Both the position numbers and the translations under genes were made by a program. Positions 1 to 5,116 of a stretch of 7,652 bases of DNA are shown piece by piece. The stretch lies in the NCBI GenBank assembly GCA_905216075.1, contig CAJMSO010000082.1:1-7652 (forward strand), given 5' to 3'. The stretch comes from an uncultured bacterium. Its GTDB lineage: Bacteria; Actinomycetota; Coriobacteriia; Coriobacteriales; Coriobacteriaceae. A model generated the notes under the pieces. It searched no databases. It was not told the origin of the DNA and saw nothing but the letters and a program-made list of their open reading frames with translations. Every line of letters starts with the position of its first letter. Within the stretch, counting starts at the first letter, position 1.

Positions 1-101
1 CCGTCGCTCGCGTACCAAAGTACGCGTCGCTCCTCTTTCGGGGCGACCTGGGGCACTTGGAACCGGCTCGCTGCGATGCCATAACATTGACGCCAAAGTG
101 C
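1..101. other. Intergenic edge region, no supported gene
   Basis: I see no convincing gene here. Frame 1 on the plus strand is open from the window edge to a stop at 82-84, but it is too short and unfamiliar to call. A small perfect dyad, CGCGTAC at 9-15 and GTACGCG at 20-26, is flanked by two direct copies of CGTCGCTC (2-9 and 25-32). The region lies downstream of the rplA terminator, where rplJ-rplL would often be found. Confidence 0.5.
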
Positions 102-144
102 CAAAACCACCACAAAGGTGCCTGTCCCCTTTGTGGTGGTTTTG
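102..144. repeat. Perfect 17-bp palindrome, REP-like element
   Basis: Arms at 102-118 and 128-144 are perfect reverse complements (CAAAACCACCACAAAGG against its complement) around a 9-nt loop TGCCTGTCC. The centre reads GGTGCCTGTCCCC, that is GGGGACAGGCACC on the other strand. From memory this resembles repeats associated with REP-type Y1 transposases (RAYTs); no transposase is present in the window. Neither strand has a clean T-tract after the stem beyond its own TTTT, so it is more likely a dispersed extragenic palindrome than a terminator, although a transcript could use it as one. Confidence 0.7.
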
Positions 145-156
145 ACCCGAGATAGC

Positions 157-195
157 AAGAAACCCGGTCCTGCACAAGGCAGAACCGGGTTTCTT
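157..195 (-). terminator. Terminator after rplA, possibly bidirectional
   Basis: Arms at 157-173 and 179-195 form a 17-bp stem with one G-U wobble when read on the minus strand and a 5-nt loop. The 3' side ends in GGGTTTCTT. It starts 37 bp beyond the rplA stop and most likely ends the rplK-rplA transcript. The plus-strand reading ends in TTTCTTTAG, so it may act in both directions. Confidence 0.8.
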
Positions 196-231
196 TAGCA
201 ATGCTTGCTGTACTCAGGCAGTAACTAGCAG

Positions 232-939
232 TTACTCAGCCAGGAAGTCACGCTGGACAGCGGGATCGACCTTGACGCCAGGGCCCATGGTGGAAGACAC
301 GGAGATGGACTTGACGTACTTGCCCTTAGCAGAAGAGGGCTTGACGCGCAGGATCTCGGTGTACAGGGCAGCGTAGTTCTCGACGAGCTGCTGCTCAGAG
401 AAGGACTTCTTGCCCAGGGGCACGTGGCAGATGCCGTAGCGGTCGGCGCGGTACTCAACGCGGCCAGCCTTGAGCTCGGAGACCATCTTGGCGACGTCCA
501 TGGTCACGGTGCCGAGCTTGGGGTTCGGCATAAGGCCACGGGGACCAAGGATCTTACCGATGCGGCCAACCTTGGCCATCATGTTCGGCGTAGCGATAGC
601 GGCGTCGAAGTTGATCTCGCCCTTCTGGATCTGGGCGACGAGCTCGTCGGAACCGATGATGTCGGCGCCGGCAGCCTCGGCCTCGCGGGCCTTCTCGCCC
701 TCGGCGAAGACGGCAACACGAACGGTCTTGCCGGTGCCGTGAGGCAGGGAGATGGAACCACGGATGTTCTGGTCAGCCTTACGAGTATCGATGCCCAGAC
801 GGAAGTGGGCCTCGACGGTCTCGTCGAACTTGGCGGTGTCGAGCTCCTTGATGAGCTTGGCAGCCTGAAGGGGGGTGTAGAGCGTGGCGCGGTCGATCTT
901 CTCGGCAGCGGCGTTATAGCTCTTACCATGCTTAGCCAT
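232..939 (-). CDS. rplA: 50S ribosomal protein L1
   Basis: L1 binds 23S rRNA at the L1 stalk of the large subunit, helps release tRNA from the E site, and in many bacteria represses its own mRNA. The 235-residue product has the usual bacterial length. Visible family signatures are the N-terminal region VEAHFRLGIDTRKADQNIRG (about 43-62) and the central motif GKILGPRGLMPNPKLGTVT (about 127-145). The start at 939 (MAKHGK) is preferred over an in-frame ATG at 945 because the perfect ribosome binding site at 947-953 is 7 nt from the former and only 1 nt from the latter. It is the last gene of the nusG-rplK-rplA run, 117 bp downstream of rplK, and is followed by a terminator. That gap carries a candidate L1-binding leader. 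Confidence 0.98.
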   Translation of the reverse strand: MAKHGKSYNAAAEKIDRATLYTPLQAAKLIKELDTAKFDETVEAHFRLGIDTRKADQNIRGSISLPHGTGKTVRVAVFAEGEKAREAEAAGADIIGSDELVAQIQKGEINFDAAIATPNMMAKVGRIGKILGPRGLMPNPKLGTVTMDVAKMVSELKAGRVEYRADRYGICHVPLGKKSFSEQQLVENYAALYTEILRVKPSSAKGKYVKSISVSSTMGPGVKVDPAVQRDFLAE

Positions 940-946
940 GTGCATT

Positions 947-953
947 ACCTCCT
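947..953 (-). promoter_or_regulatory. rplA ribosome binding site (decides the start)
   Basis: The minus strand reads AGGAGGT, a full match to the anti-Shine-Dalgarno core. It lies 7 nt before the ATG at 939 and overlaps the spacing needed by the ATG at 945, so the shorter L1 is the likely product. Confidence 0.85.
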
Positions 954-963
954 GTGGTTAAAC

Positions 964-1007
964 GGGCGTGAGCCCTCCCACATCGTATCGTGTGCCCTAT
1001 TGCACAC
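964..1007 (-). promoter_or_regulatory. Candidate L1 autoregulatory mRNA site
   Basis: Between rplK and rplA the minus strand contains GATGTGGGAGGGCTCACGCC (about 966-985). GTGGGAGG next to GATG recalls the L1-binding helix of bacterial 23S rRNA, which carries GATG and GGTGGGAGGC. Just upstream is a 6-bp hairpin, GTGTGC with GCACAC (arms 1002-1007 and 990-995). Known L1 operons use mRNA mimics of the rRNA site for feedback repression. The role here is inferred from motif similarity and position; pairing of the full asymmetric loop was not modelled. Confidence 0.45.
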
Positions 1008-1056
1008 ATTTAACGGGCGCCCCGGCCGGAGCACCCGTCGTTACCATAAGAAATCG

Positions 1057-1485
1057 CTACTCAGCGATGGTGACGCCCATGGAACGGGCGGTACCGGCGA
1101 TGATCTTCTTGGCGGCGTCAATGTCGTTGGCATTGAGGTCCGGCATCTTGATCTCGGCAATCTTGGTGAGCTGCTCCTGGGAGAGCTGACCAACCTTGTC
1201 GGCCTGGGGCTTAGCGGAACCAGACTTGAGGTTCAGCTCCTTCTTGATGAGGTGAGCCGCCGGCGGGGTCTTGGTGATGAAGGAGAAGGACTTATCCTCG
1301 TAGACAGAGATCTCAACGGGGACGATGTCGCCCTTCTTGTCCTGCGTCTCGGCGTTAAAGGCCTGGCAGAACTGCATGATGTTCACGCCAGCAGCGCCCA
1401 GGGCGGGGCCGACGGGAGGAGCGGGGTTAGCTGCACCAGCAGGAATCTGGAGCTTAATGACGTTGGCAACCTTCTTCTCAGCCAT
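1057..1485 (-). CDS. rplK: 50S ribosomal protein L11
   Basis: L11 sits at the base of the L7/L12 stalk, binds the 1070 region of 23S rRNA (GTPase-associated centre) and is needed for RelA-dependent sensing of uncharged tRNA. The 142-residue product has the normal family length. The proline-rich N-terminal thiostrepton-site segment PAPPVGPALGAAGVNIMQFC lies at about 22-41, and the C-terminal rRNA-binding segment has KMPDLNANDIDAAKKIIAGT near 113-132. The start at 1485 (MAEKK) is chosen over an ATG at 1491 because AGGAA at 1491-1495 overlaps the latter and is correctly placed for the former. It lies 120 bp downstream of nusG; I found no convincing promoter in that gap, so read-through from secE-nusG is the simplest reading. 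Confidence 0.98.
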   Translation of the reverse strand: MAEKKVANVIKLQIPAGAANPAPPVGPALGAAGVNIMQFCQAFNAETQDKKGDIVPVEISVYEDKSFSFITKTPPAAHLIKKELNLKSGSAKPQADKVGQLSQEQLTKIAEIKMPDLNANDIDAAKKIIAGTARSMGVTIAE

Positions 1486-1605
1486 GGTCATTCCTTTCGA
1501 ATCACGAGTGTGAAGTACTTGCTATATCGTAAGCACGCACGTGTTAGAAGCACTCCTGAGATGAGCAGTCACAGAAGAAGCACGCTCGCGCGAACGGACG
1601 AAAAC

Positions 1606-2142
1606 TTAAGCGATGACAGCGACCTGGTTAAAGTCGAGCTCGACCGGCGTCTCGCGGCCAAAGATCATCAGCGTGACCTTGAGCTTGCCAGCCTCGGTGT
1701 TAACCTCGGAGACCTTGCCATCAAAGTCGGTAAGCGGGCCATCGGTGACGCGGACGGACGTGCCGACCTGAATATCAACCGAGGTGCGCTTGGGCGAATC
1801 GCCCTTACCGGGACGACGAGTCATCTTGTTGTACTCGTCACGGGAAAGCGGAGCGGGCTTGCCGTTGCCGCCTAGGAAACCGGTGACGCCGGGCGTGTTG
1901 CGAACACACGTCCAAGCATCGTCATCCATCTCCATGCGGACCAGGACATAACCCGGGAAGATCTTGGAATCCTTGGTCTCGCGCTTGCCACCCTCTTTGA
2001 TCTCGGTGACGCGCTCCATAGGAATCTCGATATCAAAGATACGGTCCTGCATGCCCATGGTCTCGATACGATGCTCGAGATCGGACTTTACGCGGTTCTC
2101 GTATCCGGAGTAAGTGTGAACGACGTACCAACGCTTAGACAT
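1606..2142 (-). CDS. nusG: Transcription termination/antitermination factor NusG
   Basis: NusG binds RNA polymerase at the clamp through its NGN domain and uses its KOW domain to contact S10 or Rho, coupling transcription to translation and termination. The 178-residue protein begins MSKRWYVVHTYSGYE, and the NGN core motifs IFPGYVLVRM (61-70) and NTPGVTGFLG (82-91) are clear. A charged linker at about 100-122 leads to the KOW segment with VGTSVRVTDGPLTDFDGKV (126-144). Its length is close to that of E. coli NusG, without the long N-terminal extension of many actinobacterial NusGs. It starts 3 nt after the secE stop, with GAGGGG inside the secE 3' end as its ribosome binding site, so the two are probably translationally coupled. 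Confidence 0.98.
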   Translation of the reverse strand: MSKRWYVVHTYSGYENRVKSDLEHRIETMGMQDRIFDIEIPMERVTEIKEGGKRETKDSKIFPGYVLVRMEMDDDAWTCVRNTPGVTGFLGGNGKPAPLSRDEYNKMTRRPGKGDSPKRTSVDIQVGTSVRVTDGPLTDFDGKVSEVNTEAGKLKVTLMIFGRETPVELDFNQVAVIA

Positions 2143-2145
2143 GGT

Positions 2146-2484
2146 TTAGCCCCTCAATCCAGAGAACAGAGCAAGAGCCTCGCCAAAGCCAGCATCGAGC
2201 AGAGCGATGACGACGCCGACGACGACCAGAGAAGCGCAAACGACGACCGAGTAGTTCACGAGCTCCTTCTTATCGGGCCACGTGACACGCTTCATCTCGG
2301 ACTTGACCGAAGCGAAATACTTCTTGGTGCGGGCGAAGAAACCAGGCTTCTCGTTCTTCTTGGACTTCGCAGCCTTCTCGTTCTTCTTGGCAACGGCCTT
2401 CTTGGCCTCAACCTTGGAGTTGGCGGCAGCGTTGTTGGCAGGTGCCGGCTGCTGAGCCTTCTTCTTGTTCTTCTTGTTGGCCAT
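2146..2484 (-). CDS. secE: Preprotein translocase subunit SecE
   Basis: SecE clamps SecY in the SecYEG channel of the inner membrane. This 112-residue form has a long Lys/Ala-rich, probably disordered N-terminal tail (1-48), the conserved amphipathic segment with EMKRVTWP (63-70), and one predicted transmembrane helix at about 78-98. This is the single-span architecture of most bacteria, unlike the three-span E. coli protein. GGAGGT (2492-2497) is 7 nt before the ATG. A terminator-like hairpin (2524-2551) separates it from tRNA-Trp; a weak TATAAG lies just before the gene, so it may have its own promoter or depend on partial read-through. Confidence 0.96.
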   Translation of the reverse strand: MANKKNKKKAQQPAPANNAAANSKVEAKKAVAKKNEKAAKSKKNEKPGFFARTKKYFASVKSEMKRVTWPDKKELVNYSVVVCASLVVVGVVIALLDAGFGEALALFSGLRG

Positions 2485-2523
2485 TTGGGTTACCTCCGCG
2501 CAATGCGCTTATACATGAGTAAA

Positions 2524-2551
2524 CCGTAAGCCCCCAAGTGGGAGCTTACGG
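2524..2551 (-). terminator. Hairpin between tRNA-Trp and secE
   Basis: Arms 2524-2535 and 2540-2551 form a 12-bp stem with one G-U pair and a 4-nt loop, followed on the minus strand by only TTTAC. It is 9 bp after the tRNA-Trp 3' end. It could be a weak terminator that attenuates transcription into secE-nusG, or a processing or stability hairpin. Confidence 0.6.
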
Positions 2552-2560
2552 AATAATGAC

Positions 2561-2636
2561 TGGCACGCCAGGAAGGACTCGAACCCTCAACACTCGGTTT
2601 TGGAGACCGATGCTCTACCAATTGAACTACTGGCGT
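2561..2636 (-). tRNA. trnW: tRNA-Trp (CCA)
   Basis: The 76-nt cloverleaf has acceptor arms ACGCCAG and CTGGCGT, D-arm AGTTCAATTGGTAGAGC, T-arm with GGTTCGAGTCC, and an encoded CCA end at 2561-2563. The anticodon loop CTCCAAA gives anticodon CCA (2601-2603 on the plus strand as TGG). It lies between rpmG and secE, a placement known from other bacteria. Confidence 0.97.
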
Positions 2637-2649
2637 ATGTGACTAGAGA

Positions 2650-2799
2650 CTAGCGAGTCTCTTTGTGCAGCGTGTGGTGACGGCACCAGGGGCAATACTT
2701 CTTGATCTCCATACGATCAGGCATGGTCGACTTGTTCTTGGTGGTCGTATAGTTGCGGCGCTTGCACTCAGTGCACGCAAGAGTAACTAGAGTACGCAT
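2650..2799 (-). CDS. rpmG: 50S ribosomal protein L33
   Basis: This 49-residue protein is a small component of the large subunit near the E site. Two CxxC pairs, CTEC (residues 9-12) and CPWC (36-39), make it the zinc-binding form rather than the zinc-free paralogue induced by zinc starvation in some bacteria. It starts MRTLVTLACTECKRRNYTTT and ends HHTLHKETR. A weak binding site (AGG at about 4-6 nt or AAAGG further back) precedes the ATG. It has its own promoter at 2845-2874 and is followed 13 bp later by tRNA-Trp, so both are probably on one transcript. Confidence 0.97.
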   Translation of the reverse strand: MRTLVTLACTECKRRNYTTTKNKSTMPDRMEIKKYCPWCRHHTLHKETR

Positions 2800-2844
2800 G
2801 TATCCTGAACCTTTCATTTCCGCCCCGTACGGGCACGAGTTGTT

Positions 2845-2874
2845 ACTTTATCAGCTCCACGTAAGTGCTGTCAA
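2845..2874 (-). promoter_or_regulatory. Sigma-70 type promoter of rpmG-tRNA-Trp
   Basis: The minus strand shows a perfect -35 TTGACA (2869-2874), an 18-bp spacer and -10 TAAAGT (2845-2850), 46 bp before the rpmG start. It shares an extended upstream block, GAGGTTTTCnTTGACAGC, with the tRNA promoter at 4677-4706. The remaining rpmG-tuf spacer (2888-3019) shows nothing I can assign. Confidence 0.75.
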
Positions 2875-3019
2875 TGAAAACCTCGAGTCAATTGGTTCTC
2901 GGTGGATCCATTCATATTTGGAACACATCAATGAAGCCATCGAGAGCTAATCGACGGTGCATCCAGGACCATTATCGATCCTCTTGACACCAGCAACGGC
3001 TCAATATCCATTGCAGAAA

Positions 3020-3051
3020 AGAACCCGGCACCCATATAAGTGCCGGGTTCT
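3020..3051 (-). terminator. Terminator of tuf
   Basis: A perfect 12-bp stem (arms 3020-3031 and 3040-3051), GC-rich with an 8-nt loop, is followed on the minus strand by TTTTC when its last base is counted. It lies 28 bp after the tuf stop and separates the tRNA-tuf unit from the rpmG promoter. Confidence 0.88.
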
Positions 3052-3079
3052 CTAAGTCAGCTATATCAAAGAGCTAATT

Positions 3080-4270
3080 TTACTCAATGATCGTGGAGAC
3101 GATGCCCGAACCGACGGTGTGGCCACCCTCGCGGATAGCGAAGCGCAGGCCCTCCTCCATGGCGATCGGGTGGATGAGGTCGCCCTCGATGGTGATGTGG
3201 TCACCAGGCATAGCCATCTCGGTGCCCTCGGGGAGCTTGACCGAACCGGTAACGTCGGTGGTACGGAAGTAGAACTGAGGACGATAACCATCGAAGAACG
3301 GGGTGTGACGGCCGCCCTCCTCCTTGGTCAGAACGTAGATCTCGCCGGTGAACTTGGTGTGCGGGGTAACCGAACCGGGCTTGCAGAGAACCTGGCCGCG
3401 CTCGATGTCCTCACGCTTGATGCCGCGGAGCAGCAGACCGACGTTGTCGCCAGCCTCGCAGAAGTCCATGGACTTACGGAACATCTCGATACCGGTAACG
3501 ACGGTGTTCTGGGTATCCTTGATGCCGACGATCTCGACGGGCTCGTTGAGCTTGAGCTCACCGCGCTCGACACGGCCAGTAGCAACGGTACCACGGCCGG
3601 AGATGGTCATAACGTCCTCAACGGCCATCAGGAACGGGAGGTCGTTGTTACGAGCAGGCGTCGGGATGTACTCGTCGACGGCCTTCATGAGCTCGCGAAT
3701 GGCGTCCATCCACTTGGCGTCGCCCTCGAGAGCGCCCAGAGCGGAGCCACGGATGACGGGGATGTCGTCGCCGGGGAAATCGTACTCGGAGAGGAGCTCA
3801 CGGGTCTCCATCTCGACGAGGTCGATGAGCTCGTCATCGTCGACCATGTCGCACTTGTTCAGGAAGACGACGATGTAGGGAACGCCGACCTGACGGGCGA
3901 GCAGAATGTGCTCGCGGGTCTGAGCCATGGGGCCGTCGGTAGCGGCGATGACCAGGATAGCGCCGTCCATCTGAGCAGCACCGGAGATCATGTTCTTGAC
4001 GTAGTCAGCGTGGCCCGGGCAGTCAACGTGAGCGTAGTGACGGGCAGCAGTCTCGTACTCGACGTGGGAGACGGAGATCGTAATGCCGCGCTCGCGCTCC
4101 TCGGGAGCCTTGTCGATGTTCTCGAACGCAGTGAAGTCAGCCTTGCAGCCCTCGGTCTCGGAGAGAACCTTGGTGATGGCAGCGGTCAGCGTGGTCTTGC
4201 CGTGGTCGACGTGACCAATGGTGCCGATGTTAACATGCGGCTTAGTGCGCTCAAACTTCTCTTTGGCCAT
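3080..4270 (-). CDS. tuf: Translation elongation factor Tu
   Basis: EF-Tu is the GTPase that delivers aminoacyl-tRNA to the ribosomal A site. The 396-residue product is full length. GTPase motifs are all present: G1 GHVDHGKT (19-26), the G2 segment RGITIS (61-66), G3 DCPGH (83-87), G4 NKCD (138-141) and G5 SAL (175-177), followed by the two beta-barrel domains ending in GSGIVSTIIE. The start at 4270 (MAKEKFERTKPHVN) follows AGGAGG (4276-4281) by 5 nt; an upstream in-frame extension to 4339 is not needed. It lies directly after a tRNA cluster, as E. coli tufB does, rather than in an fusA operon. A hairpin (4325-4355) and a possible extended -10 (4314-4322) lie between tRNA-Met and tuf, so it may be transcribed both with the tRNAs and alone. 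Confidence 0.99.
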   Translation of the reverse strand: MAKEKFERTKPHVNIGTIGHVDHGKTTLTAAITKVLSETEGCKADFTAFENIDKAPEERERGITISVSHVEYETAARHYAHVDCPGHADYVKNMISGAAQMDGAILVIAATDGPMAQTREHILLARQVGVPYIVVFLNKCDMVDDDELIDLVEMETRELLSEYDFPGDDIPVIRGSALGALEGDAKWMDAIRELMKAVDEYIPTPARNNDLPFLMAVEDVMTISGRGTVATGRVERGELKLNEPVEIVGIKDTQNTVVTGIEMFRKSMDFCEAGDNVGLLLRGIKREDIERGQVLCKPGSVTPHTKFTGEIYVLTKEEGGRHTPFFDGYRPQFYFRTTDVTGSVKLPEGTEMAMPGDHITIEGDLIHPIAMEEGLRFAIREGGHTVGSGIVSTIIE

Positions 4271-4313
4271 AAAGCCCTCCTCTAAACAGGTCGTCCCCGG
4301 ACGGGACTTTGCC

Positions 4314-4322
4314 TTTATACCA
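4314..4322 (-). promoter_or_regulatory. Possible extended -10 promoter for tuf
   Basis: The minus strand reads TGGTATAAA, a TGn-extended -10, 44 bp before the tuf start. I see no good -35 at the right distance; the position would fall in the hairpin 4325-4355. It may supplement read-through from the tRNA promoter. Confidence 0.4.
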
Positions 4323-4324
4323 TA

Positions 4325-4355
4325 GTGGCCTCTCAACATACTATTGAGAAGCCAC
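4325..4355 (-). terminator. Hairpin between tRNA-Met and tuf
   Basis: Arms 4325-4336 and 4344-4355 pair over 12 bp with one G-U pair on the minus strand and a 7-nt loop. No T-tract follows (TATGGTATAAAG comes next), so it looks more like a tRNA/mRNA processing hairpin or attenuator than a strong terminator. Confidence 0.4.
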
Positions 4356-4366
4356 CGTGTTACCTA

Positions 4367-4443
4367 TGGTAGCGGTGACTGGATTCGAACCAGTGACGCC
4401 ACGGGTATGAACCGTGGGCTCTAACCAACTGAGCTACACCGCC
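4367..4443 (-). tRNA. trnM: tRNA-Met (CAU), elongator type
   Basis: The 77-nt cloverleaf has acceptor GGCGGTG pairing with CACCGCT (terminal G-U), T-arm GGTTCGAATCC and encoded CCA at 4367-4369. Anticodon loop TTCATAC gives CAU (4407-4409). The anticodon stem CACGG/CCGTG lacks the three consecutive G-C pairs of initiator tRNA, and the body resembles elongator Met. A tRNA-Ile with lysidine-modified CAU cannot be fully excluded. Confidence 0.93.
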
Positions 4444-4446
4444 GGA

Positions 4447-4522
4447 TGGAGCCTGCAACCAGACTTGAACTGGTGACCTCTTCGTTACCAACGAAGTGCT
4501 CTACCGACTGAGCTATACAGGC
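4447..4522 (-). tRNA. trnT: tRNA-Thr (GGU)
   Basis: The 76-nt cloverleaf has acceptor GCCTGTA with TGCAGGC, D-arm AGCTCAGTCGGTAGAGC, T-arm GGTCACCAGTTCAAGTC and encoded CCA at 4447-4449. Anticodon loop TTGGTAA gives GGU (4487-4489). Only 3 nt separate it from tRNA-Met. It occupies the place of E. coli thrT, upstream of tuf. Confidence 0.96.
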
Positions 4523-4532
4523 ACTTGACGGG

Positions 4533-4614
4533 TGGGAGCTATAGGATTCGAACCTATGTAGGCAGAGCCAACGGGTTTACAGCCCGTCCCCATTAACCAC
4601 TCGGGCAAACTCCC
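4533..4614 (-). tRNA. trnY: tRNA-Tyr (GUA), no encoded CCA
   Basis: The 82-nt class II tRNA has acceptor GGGAGTT with AGCTCCC, a long variable arm typical of Tyr, T-arm TAGGTTCGAATCCTA and anticodon loop CTGTAAA giving GUA (4578-4580). After discriminator A (4533) the minus strand reads CCC, not CCA, so this is the only tRNA here whose CCA must be added after transcription. It is the first tRNA of the promoter-proximal cluster. Confidence 0.96.
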
Positions 4615-4676
4615 AATCGTTCAAGTATCCGCAGGTTCTTTGGTCTTTTGGACCGCCGCCCCCGCGAACGAAAAAG

Positions 4677-4706
4677 ATAATACGATGCAACCTTGGGGGC
4701 TGTCAA
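4677..4706 (-). promoter_or_regulatory. Strong promoter of the tRNA-Tyr/Thr/Met-tuf cluster
   Basis: The minus strand carries a perfect -35 TTGACA (4701-4706), an 18-bp spacer and -10 TATTAT (4677-4682, five of six consensus bases). It is 62 bp before tRNA-Tyr. The leader includes a small GGTC/GACC hairpin around 4640-4653. The block GAGGTTTTCnTTGACAGC is shared with the rpmG promoter. Confidence 0.85.
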
Positions 4707-4716
4707 CGAAAACCTC

Positions 4717-4895
4717 TAGATACACGGCCCCGGGCGTATCTATATACCTTTGACCTGCTGTTTTGTTGAGTTGGGATATGAGGGACGGTGGTTTTGGATA
4801 CTGAGGTGACGTTTCCCAAGGTAACACTTTGCTGTAGTGGAGTACACCTTCAGTATCGAACTTCGATACCAGCTTATTTGCACCTATATATAGGT
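4717..4895. repeat. Non-coding stretch with several dyads
   Basis: I see no credible gene here; the open frame on the minus strand runs through the tRNA promoter and the repeats. The stretch holds an inverted repeat TAGATAC/GTATCTA (4717-4723, 4736-4742), a longer inverted pair GATACTGAGGTG against CACCTTCAGTATC (4797-4808, 4845-4857, one-base bulge), a near-perfect palindrome GTATCGAA-c-TTCGATAC (4853-4869), and a perfect 14-bp palindrome ACCTATATATAGGT (4882-4895). Whether these are operators, RNA structures or decayed repeats is not clear. Confidence 0.6.
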
Positions 4896-4940
4896 CGAGA
4901 TCGGGGCTGCCCAGACAGAAGAATGCTCTTCCCAGGCAAA

Positions 4941-5086
4941 ATCGAGCGTGGATTTTCTTCCGTTTGAAATCGAGCGTGGATAATCTCCCACTTTGCCGTG
5001 CCATCGAATCCAAAGTGGCAGATTATCCACGCTCATTCACTAGGCGGAAGATTTTCCACGCTCGTGTGTCCGATAATCCACGCTCG
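4941..5086. repeat. Five-copy GAGCGTGGAwwwTC family in nested inverted repeats
   Basis: Copies on the plus strand lie at 4941-4957 and 4969-4985, and on the minus strand at 5021-5034, 5050-5064 and 5072-5086. The two inner copies extend into 24-bp arms (4972-4995 and 5011-5034) with one mismatch and a 15-nt loop. The outer pair (4941-4957, 5050-5064) continues into CTTCCG on both sides, so the pairs are nested. Several copies contain TTATCCACG or TTTTCCACG, one base off the DnaA box TTATCCACA. No T-tract follows on either strand, so simple termination is unlikely. Confidence 0.85.
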
Positions 5087-5116
5087 GTCACGACAGTTAA
5101 ACCCGGTCCGGCCTTT

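Noticed and set aside
1..84. C-terminal end of a plus-strand gene entering from the left
   Set aside because: Frame 1 is open for only 27 codons and the peptide has no recognisable motif; another frame is open even longer, so it gives no support.
424..1875. Long open frame of 483 codons on the plus strand
   Set aside because: It is antisense to rplA, rplK and nusG, crosses their intergenic gaps, and its product is a low-complexity Leu/Gly/Val-rich shadow caused by GC-rich codon use.
2753..2950. Plus-strand open frame of 65 codons
   Set aside because: It begins inside rpmG on the opposite strand and runs across the rpmG promoter; no ribosome binding site or known motif.
3119..4285. Open frame of 388 codons on the plus strand
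   Set aside because: It is the antisense shadow of tuf, with the same Val/Leu/Asp-rich low-complexity character and no recognisable motif.
4621..5013. Minus-strand open frame of 130 codons
   Set aside because: It overlaps the tRNA promoter and leader and its N-terminus is encoded by the inverted repeats. No ribosome binding site or family motif is visible.
4941..5086. Replication origin
   Set aside because: There is no dnaA or dnaN gene, the boxes are non-consensus at the last base, and no AT-rich unwinding region is obvious.
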